This document shows, piece by piece, positions 1 to 7,736 of a DNA stretch of 64,000 nt. This DNA is from a bacterium D16-76 (GTDB lineage Bacteria > Bacillota > Clostridia > Oscillospirales > Acutalibacteraceae). Location: NCBI GenBank assembly GCA_009917445.1, contig QZEE01000015.1, positions 37,204 through 101,203 of the forward strand, read 5' to 3'. Made by a program: the position numbers and the translations under genes. Below the pieces are notes generated by a model. The model did no database searches. It was not told where the DNA came from and saw only the letters and a program-made list of their open reading frames with translations. Each line of letters begins with the position of its first letter. Position 1 is the first letter of the stretch.

Positions 1-86
1 TGCCCCCAACACCCCACACAACCGCCAATGCACCCCCCGCCGCCAATGGAATAGAATAGGAAGAGCCAACATAAGGAGGTCTTTCT

Positions 87-659
87 ATGCCTATAAAAAT
101 TTTCATTGACCAAGGCCACAGCCCAGGGGGCGTCAACGGCGGGGCCGAGGGCAACGGCCTGCGCGAGCAAGACGTGACCTATGAAGTAGGCAACTACCTG
201 CGCCAGCTCCTAGAGGACGATCCCCGTTTTGCCGTGCGGGTCTCCCGCCACACCCCCAACGAAGTGCTGGGCGTAAACACTACCACCAGCCTGCAGGCCC
301 GGGTGCGCATGGCCAACGCCTGGCCGGCGGACTACTTCCTAAGCATCCATTGCAACGCCAACCCCAACCCGGCCATCAACGGCACCGAGGCCTACGTCTA
401 CCGGGAAAACTCTCAACCCTATTGGCTGGGCCAGCACATTGTCCTGTCCATAGCCCGCCAGGCCGGCACCCGGGACAACGGTGTGCGCCTAAACCCCTCC
501 CTTTACGTACTGCGCAAAACCACCATGCCCGCCGTCCTCATCGAGCTAGCCTACCTCACCAACGCCGCCGACGCCCAACGCCTGCAAAACGACCCCTGGT
601 CCTTCGCCCAAGGCATCTACTACGGCCTGCTGTCCTACTTCGGCTTCCGGACTCTTTAA
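87..659 (+). CDS. N-acetylmuramoyl-L-alanine amidase (Amidase_3 family)
   Basis: A 190-residue zinc-dependent amidase that would cleave the bond between N-acetylmuramic acid and L-alanine in peptidoglycan. The visible family signature runs in order: a zinc His in FIDQGHSP near the N-terminus, a Glu in the GLREQD segment, a second zinc His in FLSIHCNA, and the catalytic Glu in VLIELAYL near the C-terminus. The protein is only the catalytic domain; there is no SH3, LysM or other wall-binding module and no signal peptide, which is odd for a secreted wall enzyme. It could be released by lysis, be made inside the mother cell, or derive from a phage; the sequence does not decide. The start has a strong AAGGAGG ribosome site just upstream. 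A type-A repeat begins directly after the stop. Confidence 0.9.
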   Translation: MPIKIFIDQGHSPGGVNGGAEGNGLREQDVTYEVGNYLRQLLEDDPRFAVRVSRHTPNEVLGVNTTTSLQARVRMANAWPADYFLSIHCNANPNPAINGTEAYVYRENSQPYWLGQHIVLSIARQAGTRDNGVRLNPSLYVLRKTTMPAVLIELAYLTNAADAQRLQNDPWSFAQGIYYGLLSYFGFRTL

Positions 660-957
660 AGGCCGTGGGGCCTTGCCCCACCCCCCACCACCCCTTTTGA
701 AAAAAGGGGTGGACCCTAAAACCAATCGCACCCACGTTTAGATGTACCGCGACGCCAAAAGCCCGGTACCCAAACGTGGGTGCGAATCTTAAATCAAAGT
801 GTTTTAAATGTTCTAAAGGGTGAACGTTCTGCAAGCCATAACGCCGCCCCCACCAACCGCGGGCCGCAAACCTCAGCAAATTGCGCGCCTCCCCGCGCGA
901 GAAGCGAAGCGTGGGATTCCAAAGGGGGTGGCCCCCTTTGGCCGCCGGAGGCGACCT
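660..957. repeat. Intergenic block with type-A and type-B repeats and a nested hairpin
   Basis: This 298-bp gap between two convergent genes holds no credible gene. It contains an inverted type-A repeat (660-724, A/T stem plus GGGGCCTTGCCCC hairpin), a perfect 14-bp inverted repeat (TCGCACCCACGTTT at 726-739 against 772-785) that encloses a smaller GTACCG/CGGTAC stem, and a type-B repeat (about 895-957) abutting the ptsI stop codon. The structures may act in transcription termination for both converging genes, but no clean T-tract terminator was found. Confidence 0.7.
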
Positions 958-2673
958 TTAGAGGGGCTGGGCCTCAGGCCGGGCCTGTAGGTAGCGGTTG
1001 ACGTCTTCTTCGGTGGCCATGTCCATGACGGCCTGGGCGGCGGAGCGGGCTGCGGATAGGGACCAGCGGGAAATGGCGCTGCGGACGGAGAGAACCGAAG
1101 TCGCGGCTACGCTGAAATCGTTTAGGCCAAAGGCCAGCAGCAGGGGGGTCATTAAGGGGTCGGCGGCGGCTTCGCCGCACATGCCTACGGGGATTTTGTG
1201 GGCTTTGGCGCAGTCAATAATATACCGGATCGAACGGAGCACGCAGGGCTGTAGAGGCGAAAACATGCCGGAAATCTGGGGGTTGTTGCGGTCGCAGGCC
1301 ATCATGTAGCCGGTCAGGTCGTTGGTGCCTATGCTGAAAAAATCCGCGTCCCGCGCCAGCAAATCCGCCAGTACCGTGGCCGAGGGGGTCTCTACCATAA
1401 TGCCCACCGGTATGTTAGGGTTAAAAGCCTCGCCCTGGGCGGTAAGCTCCACCTTAGCCTTTTCCAATAAGGCCCGGCCAGCCCATAGCTCTTCCGGGGT
1501 AGAGATCATAGGGAACATCAGCCGTACCTTCCCTATTACACTGGCCCGCAGTATGGCCCGCAGCTGGGTGTATAAAATCTCCGGGTGCTGCAGGCAGTAC
1601 CGTATGCCCCGCAAGCCCAAAAAAGGGTTTTCCTCCTTGGGCATGTTCAAATAAGGCAGGGCCTTGTCGCCGCCTACATCCAGGGTGCGTATGGTAAGGG
1701 GCCGGTCCCCCAAAGCCGCCGCCGCGCGCCGGTAAGCGGCCAGCTGTTCCTCTTCCCCAGGCAGGCGGTCCCGGTCCATAAACAAAAACTCCGTGCGGAA
1801 CAGCCCTACGCCCTCGCCGTCTTCCTCCAAAGCCTTTTCCGCGTCCTCCGGCTTGCTGATGTTGCAGTAAAGCCCTACCCGCTCGCCGCTGGCTGTCTGG
1901 GTAGGCGCGCCCCGCATCTTGTTCAGCTGACGCCTGCGGCGCAAAAACCGCGCCCGCTTCTGCCGGTAAGCTAGTATAACCGCTTCGTCCGGGTCCGGCA
2001 GAACCTGCCCCTCGGTGCCGTCCACCACGACATAAGAGCCGGGCTTTAACAGCGTAGTGGACCCCGGCAGGCCCAGCACCGCCGGCACCTGCAAAGCCCT
2101 GGCCAGTATGGCCGAGTGGGAAGTCCGCCCGCCAATCTCCGTAACAATGCCCACAATGTTCTTGGGGTTTATCCCCGCCGCCACCGAAGGGGAGATCTCC
2201 TTAGCCACCAGCACCGTGCCCTTGGGGGCCTCGCTTACCTCGATCTCCTTTAACCCCAACAGCACGCACAGCAGCGCCGTGCGGATGTCCCGCACGTCCG
2301 CCGCCCTCTGGCGTATCACGTCCTCGCCAGAAGCCAAAAACATAGCGATAAACAGCTGGCTCACCTGCTCCAAGGCCGCCTCTGCCCGCTGGCCCTCCCC
2401 AATGCGCTTTTCAATCTCCCCGCAGAAATAAGGGTCCGAAAGCATCTGTATATGGGCCGAAATGATCTGGGCCTCCTTGTGCCCAGCCGAATGGCGCAAC
2501 AGCTCCGCCTGTTTCCGGGTGTTCCGGCAAAAGGTCTCCACCGCCCCGCGGAACCGCACCAGCTCTTCCTGAGGGGGCGCGGGCGGCAGGTCGCTGTATA
2601 CCAGGCTGTGTTCCTCCAAAAGCATGACCCGGCCCAAGCCGATCCCATCCGATGCCGCTATACCCTGCAGCAT
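958..2673 (-). CDS. ptsI: PTS system Enzyme I (phosphoenolpyruvate-protein phosphotransferase)
   Basis: Enzyme I starts the phosphotransferase chain: it takes phosphate from phosphoenolpyruvate onto its own histidine and passes it to HPr in the cytoplasm. The 571-residue length is normal. The N-terminal HPr-binding and phosphohistidine domains end in the GGRTSHSAILAR motif, with the phosphorylated residue His186. The C-terminal PEP-binding TIM barrel shows MVETPSAT, FSIGTNDLTGYMMACDRNN and VGMCGEAAADP, including the catalytic Cys. The reading frame begins MLQGIAAS, typical for the family; the Shine-Dalgarno is weak (AAAGGCGGG). It is not linked to ptsH or an EII gene in this window, and stands alone behind its own promoter. 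The only mildly unusual feature is a two-residue variation in the CGE(A/M)A segment, which is tolerated in the family. Confidence 0.95.
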   Translation of the reverse strand: MLQGIAASDGIGLGRVMLLEEHSLVYSDLPPAPPQEELVRFRGAVETFCRNTRKQAELLRHSAGHKEAQIISAHIQMLSDPYFCGEIEKRIGEGQRAEAALEQVSQLFIAMFLASGEDVIRQRAADVRDIRTALLCVLLGLKEIEVSEAPKGTVLVAKEISPSVAAGINPKNIVGIVTEIGGRTSHSAILARALQVPAVLGLPGSTTLLKPGSYVVVDGTEGQVLPDPDEAVILAYRQKRARFLRRRRQLNKMRGAPTQTASGERVGLYCNISKPEDAEKALEEDGEGVGLFRTEFLFMDRDRLPGEEEQLAAYRRAAAALGDRPLTIRTLDVGGDKALPYLNMPKEENPFLGLRGIRYCLQHPEILYTQLRAILRASVIGKVRLMFPMISTPEELWAGRALLEKAKVELTAQGEAFNPNIPVGIMVETPSATVLADLLARDADFFSIGTNDLTGYMMACDRNNPQISGMFSPLQPCVLRSIRYIIDCAKAHKIPVGMCGEAAADPLMTPLLLAFGLNDFSVAATSVLSVRSAISRWSLSAARSAAQAVMDMATEEDVNRYLQARPEAQPL

Positions 2674-2730
2674 ATACCCTACCCGCCTTTCCGTTCATCC
2701 AATTAGGTTCCAGGAGATTGTATTGCAATT

Positions 2731-2759
2731 ATTATACCGGATTCCCCGCCAATTTGCAA
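2731..2759 (-). promoter_or_regulatory. Promoter of ptsI
   Basis: On the minus strand TTGCAA is followed after exactly 17 bases by TATAAT, about 58 bases upstream of the ptsI start. This is a near-consensus sigma-A promoter. Confidence 0.7.
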
Positions 2760-2787
2760 CCCGCAAAATCCCTCCCGCGAGACATTT

Positions 2788-2868
2788 GTTGGGCTTCGCC
2801 CAAACCCACCAGGGCTTTGCCCTGGACCCACCACCCTTTAAAAAGGGCGGCCCCAAACTTTGCGTTTT
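2788..2868 (-). repeat. Type-A dispersed intergenic repeat
   Basis: Inverted copy consisting of successive hairpins: GTTGGGC/GCCCAAAC, CCAGGGC/GCCCTGG and CCCTTTAAAAAGGG. It lies between the ptsI promoter and the stop codon of the upstream gene. Its modular build (A/T-centred stem plus one or two G/C hairpins) matches copies at 660, 4192, 10978, 20157, 29898, 31222 and 38700. Confidence 0.65.
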
Positions 2869-2885
2869 TTACCTGTCGGCCCCTT

Positions 2886-4166
2886 TTACACCCCTGCCGG
2901 AACCGCTTCGGCGCTTACCGCCGGGCCGTCCTCCTGGGCCACGGCCAGCATCAGCTTGATGCGGTTTTCCTGGTTGACTTTGGTGGCGCTGGGGTCGTAG
3001 TCAATGGGTACAATGTTGGCCCGGGGGTAAAGGCTCTTCACCTTGCGTATCATGCCCTTGCCCACAATATGGTTAGGCAGGCACCCAAAGGGCTGGGTAC
3101 ACACCACGTTTTCATAGCCGTTCTCAATCAGCTCCATCATTTCCGCCGTAAGCAGCCAGCCTTCGCCCATCTTGCACCCATAGCCAATGACCTGTCCCGC
3201 CAGCTTTTTCAAGTGGGCATAAGGCGACGGCGCCGTAAACTGCGGCACCTTTTTTACCGCCGCAATCAAGTCGGCTTCAAACTTGGTAAAGTACCATTTC
3301 AGCAGGGTGCACACCTGCTTTTTGGCCTGGCTGCCGCCGTACAGCCGTATGTCCTCCAGGCGGTTGTCCACCTTAAAGATCATAAAGCCCACAATGCCCG
3401 GCACCATCACCTCGCAGCCCTGCTGAAAGAGGAAATCCTCCAACCCATTGTTGGCAAGGGGCGAGTATTTCACGTAGATTTCCCCCACCACGCCTACCTT
3501 CACCTTAGGCACCCGGCGCTGGGGCACCTGGGCAAAGGAGCGGGCAATGTCGTCAAAGTAAGCGTGTACCTCCCGCTGGGTAAAGGCTTTGTTCTGCTCA
3601 AACAGCCCGGTCAGCTTCCCGATCCATTGACGTACCAAGGCGTCGCTGGCCCCAGGCTCTACCTCATAAGGCTTGGTCTGGTTTTTCAGCAGCATCAGCA
3701 GGTCGCCGTAGGTCAGGGCGGCGATAGCCCGGCGCAGAAGGGGCAGGGTGATTTTAAACCCGCTGTTAGATTCCAGCCCCGACAGGTTGAGGGAGATGAC
3801 CGGGATAAACTCCAGGCCGTCCTTGTGCAAAGCCTTGCGCAGCAGGTGTATGTAGTTGGAGGCTCGGCAGCCGCCGCCGGTCTGGGTCATAATCAGGGCG
3901 ACCTTGTGCAGATCATACTGGCCGCTGTGCAGGGCGTGCATCAGCTGCCCGATGGAGAGGAGGGCTGGATAGCACGTGTCGTTGTGGACGTATTTCAAGC
4001 CTTCGTCCACAATTTCCCGGCCGGTGGTGCGCAGCAGTTCAATGTGATAGCCGAAGCTTTCCAGAACATTTTTAATCAGTTCAAAATGGATAGGGGCCAT
4101 GTTTGGCGTAAGAATGGTGTATTCCTTCTTCATTTCCCGGGTAAATTCAATGCGGGTGTTTTCCAT
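2886..4166 (-). CDS. 2-hydroxyacyl-CoA dehydratase-like protein (COG3581-type)
   Basis: A 426-residue protein of the group that resembles the D subunit of 2-hydroxyglutaryl-CoA dehydratase and is usually paired with, or fused to, a BcrA/BadF-type activase. The reaction is not known for this branch; an ATP-driven, iron-sulfur radical dehydration or reduction is the family expectation. Conserved cysteines sit in NDTCYPALLSIGQ, GGGCRASNYIHLL, GYGCKMGEGW and VVCTQPFGCLPNH, suitable for iron-sulfur binding. The start at 4166 (MENTRIEFTREMKKEYTIL) follows an AGGTGAT ribosome site. The frame stays open 52 codons further upstream, but that stretch is translated type-A repeat and is not part of the gene. 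It lies downstream of the activase in the same direction, separated by 281 bp of hairpins. Confidence 0.8.
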   Translation of the reverse strand: MENTRIEFTREMKKEYTILTPNMAPIHFELIKNVLESFGYHIELLRTTGREIVDEGLKYVHNDTCYPALLSIGQLMHALHSGQYDLHKVALIMTQTGGGCRASNYIHLLRKALHKDGLEFIPVISLNLSGLESNSGFKITLPLLRRAIAALTYGDLLMLLKNQTKPYEVEPGASDALVRQWIGKLTGLFEQNKAFTQREVHAYFDDIARSFAQVPQRRVPKVKVGVVGEIYVKYSPLANNGLEDFLFQQGCEVMVPGIVGFMIFKVDNRLEDIRLYGGSQAKKQVCTLLKWYFTKFEADLIAAVKKVPQFTAPSPYAHLKKLAGQVIGYGCKMGEGWLLTAEMMELIENGYENVVCTQPFGCLPNHIVGKGMIRKVKSLYPRANIVPIDYDPSATKVNQENRIKLMLAVAQEDGPAVSAEAVPAGV

Positions 4167-4191
4167 AAAAATCACCTCTAAAATAAAACAC

Positions 4192-4447
4192 AAATCAGTT
4201 TTCGGATCAAACCCTTTTTTAAAAGGGGTTGCAGGGTGTGGGACAGAGTCCCACGGCCTGGCCCTTATCAGCCTTGCGAAGCCGCTGGAAGGGTAAAGTG
4301 AACGTGCCGGTGGCACGTTCACTTGTAGGGGAACCAGAGTAAGTGTTCCCCTGTGGGGATTTTGCGCAGCAAAAGACCCTGCCGGAAAGAGTTTGAGAGA
4401 ACCACTCTAGGGGTTCTCTCAAGGCGGCAGCCGCCGCCCAAGCCGCC
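4192..4447. repeat. Type-A repeat plus three consecutive perfect hairpins
   Basis: The space between the activase and its downstream partner holds a type-A repeat (4192-4260) and then three hairpins: GTGAACGTGCC with a 3-base loop (4298-4322), AGGGGAAC/GTTCCCCT (4327-4352), and TTGAGAGAACC/GGTTCTCTCAA (4393-4422). No T-tract follows them in the direction of transcription, so they may stabilise or process the mRNA rather than terminate it. No gene is visible. Confidence 0.7.
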
Positions 4448-7360
4448 TTATTCCCCCAGCCCCAGCGCCGCAAAGAGGCTCCTAAGCCGGATGCGTACCG
4501 CCCCCAAATTGGTAATCTCATCAATCTTAATCTGGGTATAAATCCGCCCCCCAGCCTCCAATATGGCCCGTACCTCATCGCCGGTAATGGCGTCCACACC
4601 GCAGCCAAAGGAAACCAGCTGTACCAGGTTCAAGCGTTTGTCCCCCGAATCCACCACATACTTGGCCGCCGCATACAGGCGGGCATGATAAGTCCATTGG
4701 TTGAGCACCCCCGTGAGGAACTTCTCTACCTGGCCGCTAACCGAATCCTCAGTAACAACTACCGCGCCGCACTGGCAAAGCAGGGTGTCAATGCCGTGGT
4801 TCACCTCTGGGTCCAAATGATAAGGCCGGCCAGAAAGGACAATCACCGGAAGTTTTTGTTCCTTAGCCAGCCGCAGGAACTCCTGCCCCTTATCCCGGAC
4901 GCGCTGCATATAAGCGCCATACTCCGCGTAAGCGGCCTTAGCCGCCTGCTTAATCTCCCGCAGGGGTATCTTCGGGAAATACTTCCCCAAAATCCCCTGC
5001 ATCTTCCCAGGGAAATCCTTTGGCCGGTGTATGCCCACATAGTCATATATAAACTTAACCTGTGAAAGTGCCGTAACATTAGAGTCCAGCACCTCCGGGT
5101 AATAAGCCACCACCGGGCAATTATAGTGGTTGTCGCCCTTATGCTCGTCCACGTTGTAGCTCATGCAGGGGTAAAAGATTGCGTCCGGCGCCATCTCCAA
5201 TAAAGCCTCTATATGCCCGTGCATAAGCTTAGCCGGGTAGCAGACTGTGTCCGAGGGAATGGTGTGCTGGCCCTTAAAATACATCTGCCGGGTAGAAGCC
5301 GGGCTTGCCTGCACCCCAAACCCCAAATGGGTAAAGAAGGTGTGCCAGAAGGGGTACAGCTCAAACATATTCAGCCCCATAGGGATGCCGATAACCCCCC
5401 GCCCCCCCTTTTGCGGGGTGTAAGACTCCAAAAGCTGCTTTTTATAGTCGTACAGATTGTACTGGGCCGCCGCGCCTTTCTTTTGCAGGGGTTTGCCGCA
5501 GCGGTTGCCGGCTATGTACCTGGCGCCGTTGGCAAAGGTGTTAATGGTCAGGCGGCAATGGTTCTGGCAGCCCTGGCAGGTAGAGGCCTTGACCTCATGG
5601 GTAAACCCTTCCAGCTCCTGAGGCCCTAATATAGAGCTTCCCTCCCCCCGGGCCTTTTCCTGCGCGTACAGGGCCGCGCCGTAAGCGCCCATGAGCCCCG
5701 ACACCGAAGGCCGGGTAACATACTGCCCAATCTCCTTTTCAAAGGCCCTGAGGACCGCGTCGTTAAGGAAGGTACCCCCCTGCACCACAATGTGCCTGCC
5801 CAGGCTCTTGGCGTCGGTCACCCGAATCACTTTATAAAGGGCGTTTTTCACCACGCTTACCGAAAGCCCGGCGGAAATATTCTCCATGCTGGCCCCATCC
5901 TTCTGGGCCTGCTTTACAGAGGAATTCATAAACACCGTGCAGCGGGAGCCCAAGTCCACCGGGTTCTCCGCAAAAAGGCCGCACTTGGCAAAATCGGCCA
6001 TGCCATAGCCTAACGCCCCGGCAAAGGTCTGCAAAAAGGAGCCGCAGCCAGAGGAGCAGGCTTCGTTTAAAAAGATGTTGTCAATGGCGCCATTCTTAAT
6101 CTTAAAGCACTTAATATCCTGCCCGCCAATGTCGATGATAAAATCCACCTGGGGGTCAAACTTCCGCGCGGCGGTAAAGTGGGCAATAGTCTCCACCACG
6201 CCCATGTCCAGGGAGAACGCGTTCTTAATAATCTCTTCGCCGTACCCCGTAGAAGCCGCGGCCTTTACCCGGATGTGGGGGAAGCGCTTATATAAATCCC
6301 GCAAAAATTCCCGCACCAAAGGCACCGGGTTCCCCGCGTTGGGCAAATAGCGGGAGAAAATAATCTCCTGCCCCGCGTTCATAGCCACCGCCTTTACCGT
6401 GGTAGACCCAGCGTCAATCCCCACAAAGGCCACGCCGTCCTCGGGCAAAGGGGCCTCTGTGCCCACCCGGTCTTTTTCATGGCGGCGCAAAAATTCTTCG
6501 TATTCCTCCTGGTCGTGGAAAAGGGCCATGCCGCTCTGGTACCGGCGGCCAGAGCTGTAATGCCGCACCTTCCCCGTAAGCTCTTCCAAGTCGAATTCCT
6601 TTATCTGGGGGGAAAGGGCCGCCCCAGCCGCTACATAATACAAAGAGTTTTCCGGGCAGACGCCCCGCACCCCCAAAATCCGGTCAAAGGCCTCCCGCAG
6701 CCCCGCCAGGAACGTAAGGGGCCCGCCCAGGTACACCACGTCCCCCTCAATCTCCCGGCCCTGTGCCAGCCCGGCAATGGTCTGGTTCACCACCGCGTCC
6801 AAAATACTCTGGGCAATGTCCTCCTTCTGGGCCCCCTGGTTCAAAAGGGCCTGTATGTCCGACTTGGCAAACACCCCGCACCGGGAAGCAATGCTGTACG
6901 TCCGCCCGCTTTCACGGGCCAAAGAGTCCAGCTCCCCAGGGGTAAGCCCCAGCAGGGTAGCCATCTGGTCAATAAAGGCCCCGGTGCCCCCGGCGCAGGA
7001 GCCATTCATGCGCACCTCCATAGCCCCGGAAAGGAATAAAATCTTAGCGTCCTCGCCGCCCAGCTCAATCACCACGTCAGCGCCGGGCCGGTACTTTTTC
7101 ACTGCGGTGCGGGTGGCGTACACCTCCTGCACAAAGGGGATGCCCAAATCTTCCGCCAGGCCCATCCCGGCCGAGCCGGAAATACACAGCCCAGCCCTGG
7201 CGGCCTCCGGGAACCTTTCCCGTATCCGGTCCAGCATGCCCGAGGCCTTTTCCGGCACCTGGGAAAAGTGCCGCTCATATTCCTGGAAGACCGGCGCGCC
7301 GTCTTCCCCGTATACCAGGCATTTCAGGGTCGTAGACCCCACGTCCAATCCGATCCTCAT
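4448..7360 (-). CDS. Acyl-CoA dehydratase activase, two ASKHA domains plus DUF2229 region
   Basis: A 970-residue activase of the BadF/BadG/BcrA/BcrD (HgdC-like) family. Such proteins use ATP hydrolysis to push an electron at very low potential into a partner dehydratase or reductase. Two ASKHA ATPase domains are in tandem: the first opens with GLDVGSTTLKCLV, the second near residue 313 with GIDAGSTTVKAVA. Each has the cysteine pair that holds a [4Fe-4S] cluster (NGSCAGGTGAF with ASRCGVF; NEACSSGCGSF with GSRCTVF). The last 350 residues are the DUF2229-type region, with ASTCQGCQNHCRL and PSDTVCYPAKLMHGH. In many Clostridia this protein and its smaller partner are one polypeptide of about 1400 residues; here they are two genes. 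Start supported by GGAGAAA. The true substrate is unknown. Confidence 0.85.
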   Translation of the reverse strand: MRIGLDVGSTTLKCLVYGEDGAPVFQEYERHFSQVPEKASGMLDRIRERFPEAARAGLCISGSAGMGLAEDLGIPFVQEVYATRTAVKKYRPGADVVIELGGEDAKILFLSGAMEVRMNGSCAGGTGAFIDQMATLLGLTPGELDSLARESGRTYSIASRCGVFAKSDIQALLNQGAQKEDIAQSILDAVVNQTIAGLAQGREIEGDVVYLGGPLTFLAGLREAFDRILGVRGVCPENSLYYVAAGAALSPQIKEFDLEELTGKVRHYSSGRRYQSGMALFHDQEEYEEFLRRHEKDRVGTEAPLPEDGVAFVGIDAGSTTVKAVAMNAGQEIIFSRYLPNAGNPVPLVREFLRDLYKRFPHIRVKAAASTGYGEEIIKNAFSLDMGVVETIAHFTAARKFDPQVDFIIDIGGQDIKCFKIKNGAIDNIFLNEACSSGCGSFLQTFAGALGYGMADFAKCGLFAENPVDLGSRCTVFMNSSVKQAQKDGASMENISAGLSVSVVKNALYKVIRVTDAKSLGRHIVVQGGTFLNDAVLRAFEKEIGQYVTRPSVSGLMGAYGAALYAQEKARGEGSSILGPQELEGFTHEVKASTCQGCQNHCRLTINTFANGARYIAGNRCGKPLQKKGAAAQYNLYDYKKQLLESYTPQKGGRGVIGIPMGLNMFELYPFWHTFFTHLGFGVQASPASTRQMYFKGQHTIPSDTVCYPAKLMHGHIEALLEMAPDAIFYPCMSYNVDEHKGDNHYNCPVVAYYPEVLDSNVTALSQVKFIYDYVGIHRPKDFPGKMQGILGKYFPKIPLREIKQAAKAAYAEYGAYMQRVRDKGQEFLRLAKEQKLPVIVLSGRPYHLDPEVNHGIDTLLCQCGAVVVTEDSVSGQVEKFLTGVLNQWTYHARLYAAAKYVVDSGDKRLNLVQLVSFGCGVDAITGDEVRAILEAGGRIYTQIKIDEITNLGAVRIRLRSLFAALGLGE

Positions 7361-7736
7361 ATTTCTCCTTTCCCAACCTGGGCACAGTGCCCCAACCCAC
7401 TTCCCGGGTGCCCTGCCCCGGTTTCCTATTAACCTATTTGATGTTCAGTATAGCATTTTTCAGCAAAAAAATCAATATTTGCCCCCCTAACAATCCTTAC
7501 CAAAAGATACTTCCCATCCCGCACAATTATGTGCCAAAAAAAGCGGGGGCCGCTACCATTATAGCGGCCCAATACCTCACCTGTCAATGTATATCGCTGT
7601 ACAAAACACTTACAGATTCCTTACATCCCGCCACCCCAACAAACAAAAAAAGGCCCCAGGGGGCCGCACCTCCCCAGGGCCTTTCCTTTCTAACGCAGAT
7701 ATAAACGCCTACCGTACCACACAGCCCACAAAAGCC
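7361..7736. promoter_or_regulatory. Activase promoter region and flavodiiron terminator region
   Basis: Gap of 376 bp. On the minus strand TTGATT-17 bases-TATACT (7447-7475) is a good promoter for the activase operon. At the other side, 7644-7688, lies a rho-independent terminator for the flavodiiron gene: on the minus strand AAAGGCCC pairs with GGGCCTTT and runs into seven T residues. Nothing else is evident between them. Confidence 0.7.

Noticed and set aside
2652..4181. 509-codon open frame on the plus strand
   Set aside because: It lies antisense to ptsI and the dehydratase-like gene; composition is that of a shadow frame in GC-rich DNA and no domain is visible.
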